Shown here piece after piece: positions 57,503 to 64,000 of a stretch of DNA of 64,000 bases. The stretch is taken from contig NZ_FMHZ01000002.1 in NCBI RefSeq assembly GCF_900090315.1, positions 5,426,501 to 5,490,500 on the forward strand, in the 5' to 3' direction. A program made the position numbers and the translations under genes. The DNA is from Micromonospora citrea. GTDB lineage: Bacteria; Actinomycetota; Actinomycetes; Mycobacteriales; Micromonosporaceae. The notes beneath the pieces are model-generated. The model saw only the letters and a list, made by a program, of their open reading frames with translations. It did not search any database and had not been told where the DNA came from. Every line of letters begins with the position of its first letter. Positions within the stretch are counted from its first letter, which is position 1.

Positions 57503-58690
57503 ATGCGTAGCGCGGTGGTGGTGGGCGCCGGCATCGGCGGCCTCGCGGTCGCCGGCGCGCTCGCCCGCTCCGGGTGGCGGGTCACCCTGCTGGAACGGGC
57601 CGACCGGGTCCGCCCCGAGCCGACCGCCGTGGTGCTCTGGCCCAACGGCGTACGCGCGCTGCGCGTCCTGGGGCTCGGCGCCGGCCTGGAGGCGATCGCC
57701 ACGCCGCTGCCCGACGGCGGGGTGCGCCGCCCGGACGGGCACTGGCTGGTGCAGCCCCGCCCGACCCCGCCCGACCGGATGCCGGTGGTGGTGCACCGGG
57801 AGGACCTGCACGACGCGCTGATCGCCGGCCTGGGCGACGAGGTCGAGCTGCGCACCGGCGTGACGGTGCGGACGGTCCGCGCCCAGCCCGGCGAACGCCC
57901 GGCGGTCGGCGACGGCCGGCACACCATCGAGGCGGACCTGGTCGTCGCCGGCGACGGCACCGACAGCGAGCTGCGCCGGCAGCTCGCGCCGGAGTCGGGG
58001 GTGGTCAGCTCGGGGTGCGCCGCCTGGCGGGCGGTGATCCCCTGGTACCGGGCGCCGAAGCTGCCCGCCGACCGGCCCGTCGGCGGCGAGGTGCTCGGCG
58101 CCGGCTACCGCTTCGTCTCCGCCTCGCTGGGCGAGCGGGGTTCCTCGGGCGCCTCCAGTCGGGGCGGCATCTACTGGGTGGCCACCGCCGCCGGCGCGCC
58201 CCGCCCCGAGCCGCCGGAGACCCAGCTCGCCCTGCTGCGCCGCTGGTACGCGGGCTGGCCCGCCCCGGTCGCCGACCTGCTCGACGCCACCGACCCGGCG
58301 GACCTCGTGCAGCAGGAGATCCGCGAGCTGCGGCCACTGCCCAGGTCGTACGCCTTCCCGGCCGGCCCGGGCGGGGTGGTGCTGCTCGGCGACGCCGCGC
58401 ACGCCATGCCGCCGCACCTCGGCCAGGGCGCCTGCCTCGCCTTCGAGGACGCGGCCACCCTCGCCTCGCTGCTGCGCGAGTCCCGGCTGCCCGACGCCCT
58501 GGTCGCGTACGACCGGGCGCGCCGGCCCCGGGCGGCGACGGTGGTGCGGCAGACCCGCCGGATGTCGGCGGTGCTGAAGGCCCGGGGCCCGTTGGCGCTG
58601 CGCGCCCGCGACGCCGCCCTCGGCACCCTCAGCCCGCGCCTGCTCTCGACGGCCGCCGCGACGGCGGCCCAGTGGCGCCCTCCGGCCTGA
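57503..58690 (+). CDS. FAD-dependent aromatic-ring-type monooxygenase
   Basis: The 395-residue flavoprotein has the FAD GxGxxG in VVVGAGIGGLAVAGAL at residues 5-20, the DG motif in VVAGDGTDSELRR near residue 148, and the GD motif LLGDAAHAMPPHLGQGACLA near residue 292. This is the p-hydroxybenzoate hydroxylase fold (PF01494). The substrate cannot be read. ATG has ggggggag upstream; the gene follows lgt by 14 bases. Confidence 0.88.
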   Translation: MRSAVVVGAGIGGLAVAGALARSGWRVTLLERADRVRPEPTAVVLWPNGVRALRVLGLGAGLEAIATPLPDGGVRRPDGHWLVQPRPTPPDRMPVVVHREDLHDALIAGLGDEVELRTGVTVRTVRAQPGERPAVGDGRHTIEADLVVAGDGTDSELRRQLAPESGVVSSGCAAWRAVIPWYRAPKLPADRPVGGEVLGAGYRFVSASLGERGSSGASSRGGIYWVATAAGAPRPEPPETQLALLRRWYAGWPAPVADLLDATDPADLVQQEIRELRPLPRSYAFPAGPGGVVLLGDAAHAMPPHLGQGACLAFEDAATLASLLRESRLPDALVAYDRARRPRAATVVRQTRRMSAVLKARGPLALRARDAALGTLSPRLLSTAAATAAQWRPPA

Positions 58691-58827
58691 CCCACCCCGC
58701 CGCGCCCGTCGGACGCCGACGGGCGCACGTCGTGGCGGGAGGACGGGCGGACCGGTGGCGCCCTCCGGCCGGATCCACCCGCCGCGCCCGGCGGACGCAC
58801 GTCGTGGCGGGAGGACGGGCGGACCGG
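58672..58827 (+). repeat. 83-base tandem duplication across the monooxygenase stop codon
   Basis: Unit 1 (58672-58754) contains the last codons and stop of the monooxygenase; unit 2 (58755-58827) repeats it with small differences (GTGGCGCCCTCCGGCC at the start, CACGTCGTGGCGGGAGGACG near the end). Confidence 0.7.
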
Positions 58828-58845
58828 GCACCGCGGGGTCGACCG

Positions 58846-59691
58846 TCAGGGGGTGACGGGGGCGGGTTCGGCGATGCAGGCGGTGCCGACGCGGCGGAAG
58901 CCGACCCGCAGGTAGACCCGGGCGATCTCCTCACTGCCGGCGGAGAGGAAGACCAGTTCGGTGCCGGCCGTCAGCAGTTCGCGGGCCAGCGCGGCGGTGA
59001 CGGCCGCGCCCAGGCCCCGCCGGCGCGCGGCCGGCAGCGTGGCGACCCCGGCGATCTCGGCGACGTCGCCGACCCGCATCGCCATGCCGCTGGCCAGCGC
59101 GCCGTCGGCGGGCGTCCCGGCCAGCGCCGACAGCCGGCGGCCGTCGGCGACGCGGGCGCGCTCCTCGTCCAGCGCCGCCTCGTCGATCTCCGCGACGGCG
59201 GCGTCCCGCTGCGCCGGGCCGGCCTCTCCGCGCCCGGTGCCGGGGGCGGAGAACCCGACGGCGGCGACCGCGCGGCGGGCGGCCACGTCCGCCGCGAAGT
59301 TCGGGTCCGCCGGGTCGAGCAGCCGCACCGGTACGTCGGTGAGGGTCCCCGGGTCGGGCAGGGCCGCCGGGTCGAGCACCATCAGCGGCGCCTCCAGCAC
59401 CGACAGGCCCGCCGAGCGGGCCACCGCCAGCAGGTCGGGGGTCGTCTCGTGCACCCACTCGAACGCCTCGGGCAGGCCGAGTTCGCGCTGCCGTTCCCGC
59501 ACCGCCGCGACGTCGGCCAGCGATGGCGGCGTGTCGGCGTCGAGCCGGGGGCGTGCGTAGAACGGCCAGCCGGCGCCGTCGCGGACGAACAGCACAAGGG
59601 CGCCGTGCTCCTCCGCCCGGGCGGCGTCACGGGGCACCGCGTCGTAGAACCGTTCCAACCGGTCGAAGAGGTCCGTACGCACGCCATCCAC
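58846..59691 (-). CDS. GNAT-family N-acetyltransferase
   Basis: The 281-residue protein has the acetyl-CoA binding motif A in the C-terminal half: IAGVATLPAARRRGLGAAVT near residue 210 (R-x-x-G-x-G/A type), with the later YLRVGFRRVGT segment. The N-terminal 130 residues are less conserved and may be a second GNAT-like fold. The substrate is unknown. The GTG start has TAGTCT 6 bases upstream (59698-59703). Confidence 0.85.
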   Translation of the reverse strand: MDGVRTDLFDRLERFYDAVPRDAARAEEHGALVLFVRDGAGWPFYARPRLDADTPPSLADVAAVRERQRELGLPEAFEWVHETTPDLLAVARSAGLSVLEAPLMVLDPAALPDPGTLTDVPVRLLDPADPNFAADVAARRAVAAVGFSAPGTGRGEAGPAQRDAAVAEIDEAALDEERARVADGRRLSALAGTPADGALASGMAMRVGDVAEIAGVATLPAARRRGLGAAVTAALARELLTAGTELVFLSAGSEEIARVYLRVGFRRVGTACIAEPAPVTP

Positions 59692-59697
59692 CGCGCG

Positions 59698-59703
59698 AGA
59701 CTA
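59698..59703 (-). promoter_or_regulatory. -10 (TAGTCT) of the GNAT gene
   Basis: Minus-strand TAGTCT, 6 bases before GTG 59691. Confidence 0.5.
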
Positions 59704-59837
59704 CACGTCCCAGACTCTGGAAGGTGTGATCAATCTGCACTGGCCTTGCGTACCGGACCCTAACGTAGACTCAATAGACCCTTGAGGGCCGACGTCGTCC
59801 CGATCGAGTTCCAACCTGAGTGACGACAGGAGGCCCG

Positions 59838-62800
59838 GTGGCCTTTCCGTACCCTCACAGCAGCCCGCAGCAGGCCCCGCACCTCGGCCCGGGAGCGCCC
59901 GCGGCCGGGCTCTACGATCCCGCGCAGGAGCACGACGCCTGCGGCGTGGCCTTCGTGGCGGACCTGCACGGGCGGCGCTCGCACGCGGTCGTGGCCAACG
60001 GCCTCCACGCGCTCCGCCGGCTGGACCACCGGGGCGCCCGGGGCGCGGAACCGAACACCGGTGACGGCGCGGGAATCATGATCCAGGTGCCGGACGCGTT
60101 CCTGCGCGCGACTGTCGACTTCCCGCTGCCGCCCGCCGGCGAGTACGCCACCGGCCTGGTCTTCCTCCCCGACGACGACGCCGCCGAGGCCCGCGCCCGC
60201 CGCGTGGTCGAGAAGTACGCGCTGGTCGAGGGCGCCGACGTGCTCGGCTGGCGCGACGTGCCGGTCGACCCGCGCGGCCTCGGCGAGACCGCCCTCGCGG
60301 CGATGCCCCGCGTCCGGCAGCTCTTCCTCGCCGCGCATCGGCTCACCGACTCGCCGGCCGGGCCGGCCGGGTCGCCGCTGCGCGGCATCGAGCTGGAGCG
60401 GGTGGCGTTCTGCCTGCGCAAGCAGGCGGAGCGGGAGAGCGCCGAGCGGGGCGTGCCGGCGTACTTCCCGTCGCTGTCGGCGCGGACCATGGTGTTCAAG
60501 GGCATGCTGACCCCCGACCAGCTGCCGGCGTTCTATCCGGAGCTGACCGACGAGCGGGTGCAGAGCGCGATCGCGCTGGTGCACTCCCGCTTCTCCACCA
60601 ACACGTTCCCGTCCTGGCCGCTGGCGCACCCGTACCGGCTCATCGCGCACAACGGCGAGATCAACACGATCCGGGGCAACCGCAACTGGATGCAGGCGAG
60701 AGAGTCGATGCTCACCAGCGGCGCTTCCTCAGCCGCCGGCGGAGCCGGCGGTCACCTTCCCGGCAACATCCGCCGGGTCTTCCCGGTCTGCACCCCCGCC
60801 GCCTCCGACTCGGCGAACTTCGACGAGGTCCTGGAGCTGCTGCACCTGGCCGGGCGCAGCCTGCCGCACGCGGTGCTGATGATGATCCCCGAGGCGTGGG
60901 AGAACGACCCGGACATGGCCGCCGACAAGCGCGCCTTCTACCGCTTCCACGCGAGCCTGATGGAGCCCTGGGACGGGCCGGCGTCGGTCGCCTTCACCGA
61001 CGGCGAGATCGTCGGTGCCGTGCTGGACCGCAACGGGCTGCGCCCGGGCCGCTGGTGGCGGACGGCCGACGGGCTCGTGGTGCTCGGCAGCGAGGCGGGC
61101 GTGCTCGACCTCGACCCGGCCCGGGTGGTCGCCAAGGGCCGGCTCCAGCCGGGCAAGATGTTCCTGGTCGACACCGTCGCCGGCCGCATCGTGCACGACG
61201 AGGAGATCAAGGCCGAACTGGCGGCCGAGCAGCCGTACGCCGACTGGCTGCACGCCGGTCTCATCGAGCTGACCGACCTGCCGGCGCGCGAGCACATCGT
61301 CTACACCCACGACTCGGTACGCCGTCGCCAGCAGACCTTCGGCTACACCGAGGAGGAGCTGAAGATCCTGCTCGCGCCGATGGCGCGCAGCGGCGCCGAG
61401 CCGATCGGCTCGATGGGCACCGACACCCCGATCGCCCCGCTGTCGACCCGGCCGCGGCTGCTCTACGACTACTTCCACCAGCTCTTCGCGCAGGTCACGA
61501 ACCCGCCGCTGGACGCCATCCGGGAGGAGCTGGTGACCAGCCTGGCGTCGACCATCGGGCCGGAGGGCAACCTGCTCGACCCGGGCCCGGCGAGCTGCCG
61601 GCAGATCGTGCTGCCGTACCCGGTCATCGACAACGACGAGCTGGCCAAGATCCTCTCCATCGACGAGGACGGCGACCTGCCCGGTTTCAAGGCCGTCCGG
61701 GTCTCCGGGCTCTACCGGGTGCGGGAGGGCGGCGCCGGCATCAAGGCCCGGCTGACGGAGATCTGCCGGCACGTCTCCGAGGCGATCGAGGACGGCGTAC
61801 GCATCCTGGTGCTGTCGGACCGCGACTCCAACGCCGACCTGGCCCCGATCCCGTCGCTGCTGCTCACCGCCGCCGTGCACCAGCACCTGGTGCGCGAGCA
61901 GACCCGCACCCAGGTGGCGCTGGTCGTCGAGTCCGGCGACTGCCGCGAGGTGCACCACGCGGCGGTGCTGATCGGCTACGGCGCGGCGGCGGTGAACCCG
62001 TACCTGGCGTTCGAGTCGGTGGAGGACATGATCTCCACCGGCGCGCTGGTCGGCGTCGAGCGCACCACGGCGGTCCGCAACTACGTCAAGGGCCTCGGCA
62101 AGGGCGTCCTCAAGATCATGTCCAAGATGGGCATCTCGACGGTGTCGTCGTACTGCGGGGCGCAGGTCTTCGAGGCCGTCGGGCTCGACTCCCGGCTCGT
62201 CGAGCGCTACTTCCGCGGCACCCCGAGCAAGATCGGCGGGATCGGGCTGGACGGCATCCACGCCGAGGTCGCCGCCCGGCACTCGCTGGCCTGGCCGGCG
62301 CCGGGCGCCACGGCGTCCGACCGTCTCGAGGTGGGCGGCGAGTACCAGTGGCGCCGCGAGGGCGAGCTGCACCTGTTCAACCCGGAGACGGTATTCCTGC
62401 TCCAGCACGCCACCCGCAGCCGCCAGTACGACGTGTTCCGGCAGTACACCGCCAAGGTCGACGAGCTGGCCGCGAGGGCCGGCTCGCTGCGCGGGCTGTT
62501 CCGGCTGCGTACGGGCGTGCGGCCCCCGGTGCCGATCGAGGAGGTCGAGCCGGCCACCGAGATCGTCAAGCGGTTCGCCACCGGCGCCATGTCGTACGGG
62601 TCGATCTCGGCGGAGGCGCACGAGACCCTGGCGATCGCGATGAACCGCCTCGGCGGCAAGTCCAACACCGGCGAGGGCGGCGAGGACGTCGAGCGGCTGC
62701 ACGACCCGGCCCGCCGCTCCGCGGTCAAGCAGATCGCCAGCGGCCGGTTCGGGGTGACCAGCGAATACCTGGTCAACGCCGACGACCTCCAGATCAAGAT

Positions 62801-64000
62801 GGCGCAGGGCGCCAAGCCTGGCGAGGGCGGGCAGCTGCCCGGCAACAAGGTCTGGCCGTGGATCGCCCGTACCCGCCACGCCACCCCCGGCGTGGGCCTG
62901 ATCTCCCCGCCGCCGCACCACGACATCTACTCCATCGAGGACCTCGCGCAGCTCGTCCACGACCTGAAGTGCGTCAACCCGTCCGCGCGGGTGCACGTCA
63001 AGCTCGTCAGCGAGGTGGGCGTCGGCACGGTGGCGGCGGGCGTGGCCAAGCTCAAGGCCGACGTCATCCTGATCTCGGGCCACGACGGCGGCACCGGCGC
63101 GTCGCCGCTGAACTCGCTCAAGCACGCCGGCACCCCGTGGGAGCTGGGGCTGGCCGAGGCGCAGCAGACGCTGCTGCTCAACAAGCTGCGCGACCGGGTC
63201 ACCGTGCAGGTCGACGGGCAGCTCAAGACCGGCCGCGACGTGCTGGTCGCGGCGCTGCTCGGCGCCGAGGAGTTCGGCTTCGCCACCGCGCCGCTGATCG
63301 TCGAGGGCTGCGTGATGATGCGCGTCTGCCACCTCGACACCTGCCCGGTCGGCATCGCCACCCAGAACCCGGTGCTGCGGGAACGCTTCACCGGGCGGCC
63401 CGAGTTCGTGGAGAACTTCTTCCTCTTCCTCGCCGAGGAGGTCCGCGGCTACCTCGCCGAGCTGGGCCTGCGCTCGATCGAGGAGGCCATCGGGCAGGCC
63501 GAGCTGCTCGACGTCGCCCCGGCGATCGCGCACTGGAAGGCCGGCGGGCTCGACCTGACCCCCGTGCTGCACCTGCCGGAGTTGCCGGCCGGGGCCGCCC
63601 GCCGGGGCGTACGGGCCCAGGACCACGGCCTGGAGCTGGCACTGGACAACGAGCTGATCGCGCTGGCCGCCCCGGCGCTGCGCGACCGTACGCCGGTGCG
63701 GGTGGCGGTGGCGGTGCGCAACGAGCACCGCAGCGTCGGCGCGATGCTCGGCGGCGAGGTGACCCGCCGCTTCGGCGGGGCGGGCCTGCCCGCCGACACG
63801 ATCGAGTTCACGCTGCGCGGCACCGCCGGGCAGTCGTTCGGCGCGTTCCTGCCGCCCGGGGTGACCCTGCGCCTGCACGGAGACGCCAACGACTACGTCG
63901 GCAAGGGACTCTCCGGCGGCCGGCTCGTCGTCCGGCCGGACGCCACCGCGCCGTTCGTCGACGGCGACGCTCCGGCGGGGCAGCGCGCCGAGGACCAGAC
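59838..64000 (+). CDS. gltB: Glutamate synthase large subunit (3' end outside window)
   Basis: Makes glutamate from glutamine and 2-oxoglutarate with the small subunit GltD. About 1387 codons of the expected ~1500 are present. The N-terminal nucleophile is the Cys of [12 protein letters not shown] after a propeptide of about 36 residues. Later FMN and Fe-S regions appear, with [19 protein letters not shown] near residue 1157 carrying the 3Fe-4S cysteines. GTG 59838 has acaggagg just upstream. The frame is open to the right edge. TAGACT at 59766-59771 is a candidate -10. A long minus-strand open frame within it is a shadow. Confidence 0.96.
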   Translation, partial: MAFPYPHSSPQQAPHLGPGAPAAGLYDPAQEHDACGVAFVADLHGRRSHAVVANGLHALRRLDHRGARGAEPNTGDGAGIMIQVPDAFLRATVDFPLPPAGEYATGLVFLPDDDAAEARARRVVEKYALVEGADVLGWRDVPVDPRGLGETALAAMPRVRQLFLAAHRLTDSPAGPAGSPLRGIELERVAFCLRKQAERESAERGVPAYFPSLSARTMVFKGMLTPDQLPAFYPELTDERVQSAIALVHSRFSTNTFPSWPLAHPYRLIAHNGEINTIRGNRNWMQARESMLTSGASSAAGGAGGHLPGNIRRVFPVCTPAASDSANFDEVLELLHLAGRSLPHAVLMMIPEAWENDPDMAADKRAFYRFHASLMEPWDGPASVAFTDGEIVGAVLDRNGLRPGRWWRTADGLVVLGSEAGVLDLDPARVVAKGRLQPGKMFLVDTVAGRIVHDEEIKAELAAEQPYADWLHAGLIELTDLPAREHIVYTHDSVRRRQQTFGYTEEELKILLAPMARSGAEPIGSMGTDTPIAPLSTRPRLLYDYFHQLFAQVTNPPLDAIREELVTSLASTIGPEGNLLDPGPASCRQIVLPYPVIDNDELAKILSIDEDGDLPGFKAVRVSGLYRVREGGAGIKARLTEICRHVSEAIEDGVRILVLSDRDSNADLAPIPSLLLTAAVHQHLVREQTRTQVALVVESGDCREVHHAAVLIGYGAAAVNPYLAFESVEDMISTGALVGVERTTAVRNYVKGLGKGVLKIMSKMGISTVSSYCGAQVFEAVGLDSRLVERYFRGTPSKIGGIGLDGIHAEVAARHSLAWPAPGATASDRLEVGGEYQWRREGELHLFNPETVFLLQHATRSRQYDVFRQYTAKVDELAARAGSLRGLFRLRTGVRPPVPIEEVEPATEIVKRFATGAMSYGSISAEAHETLAIAMNRLGGKSNTGEGGEDVERLHDPARRSAVKQIASGRFGVTSEYLVNADDLQIKMAQGAKPGEGGQLPGNKVWPWIARTRHATPGVGLISPPPHHDIYSIEDLAQLVHDLKCVNPSARVHVKLVSEVGVGTVAAGVAKLKADVILISGHDGGTGASPLNSLKHAGTPWELGLAEAQQTLLLNKLRDRVTVQVDGQLKTGRDVLVAALLGAEEFGFATAPLIVEGCVMMRVCHLDTCPVGIATQNPVLRERFTGRPEFVENFFLFLAEEVRGYLAELGLRSIEEAIGQAELLDVAPAIAHWKAGGLDLTPVLHLPELPAGAARRGVRAQDHGLELALDNELIALAAPALRDRTPVRVAVAVRNEHRSVGAMLGGEVTRRFGGAGLPADTIEFTLRGTAGQSFGAFLPPGVTLRLHGDANDYVGKGLSGGRLVVRPDATAPFVDGDAPAGQRAEDQ

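Noticed and set aside
60729..63878. 1049-residue open frame on the minus strand
   Set aside because: Antisense to gltB, with His/Val/Gln-rich composition typical of GC-rich shadow frames and no recognisable domain.

Overview
The window is high-GC actinobacterial chromosome, most like Micromonospora or a close relative in the Micromonosporaceae. The evidence is the very high GC content, many GTG starts, the division set SepF/Wag31 with no MinCD, a bifunctional PriA-type HisA, an IdeR-type iron box, a TIGR03085 family protein of the mycothiol-linked superfamily, and frequent -10 hexamers placed 6-9 bases before the start codon, which suggests leaderless mRNAs. No tRNA, rRNA, CRISPR array, phage or IS element was seen.

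Region 1 (1-19.2 kb) is the dcw cell-wall and division cluster: ftsI (3' end), murE, murF, mraY, ftsW, murG, murC, ftsQ, ftsZ. It continues into the ylm-type block (yggS, sepF, yggT, wag31), two small genes, a K+/H+ antiporter, a DksA-like gene, lspA and an RluD-type pseudouridine synthase. murD is missing from its usual place between mraY and ftsW, where an 18-bp perfect hairpin now separates the two genes.

Region 2 (19.2-31.2 kb) begins with a MinD/ParA-like ATPase, a DUF2567-like membrane protein and a Lon-substrate-binding-domain protein. It then carries the histidine operon hisD-hisC-hisB-(small membrane ORF)-hisH-(small ORF)-priA, a RidA protein, an ohrR-ohr-oxidoreductase peroxide module and hisF.

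Region 3 (31.2-48 kb) is more accessory. It holds a yczE/yczR (MocR) divergent pair with helically phased CCAAT repeats, tandem ltrA paralogues, an acyl-CoA synthetase, an orphan class I terpene synthase, a TIGR03085 protein, a heterodimeric ABC exporter, a broken ribosomal protein S4 fragment, an iron-box-controlled DUF2470 gene, and an ABC-2 exporter operon with a TetR gene.

Region 4 (47.9-64 kb) returns to amino-acid metabolism: a nucleotidyltransferase-HisI fusion ORF overlapping trpE, a Trp-associated membrane protein, trpC, trpB, trpA, a Nudix-like protein divergent from lgt, an FAD monooxygenase, a GNAT acetyltransferase and the start of gltB. trpB is preceded by an 80-bp tandem repeat; each unit carries a Shine-Dalgarno, an ATG and a 27-codon mini-ORF ending in an ATGA overlap, and the chain ends on the trpB start codon. 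No trpF is present, consistent with PriA doing both isomerase reactions.
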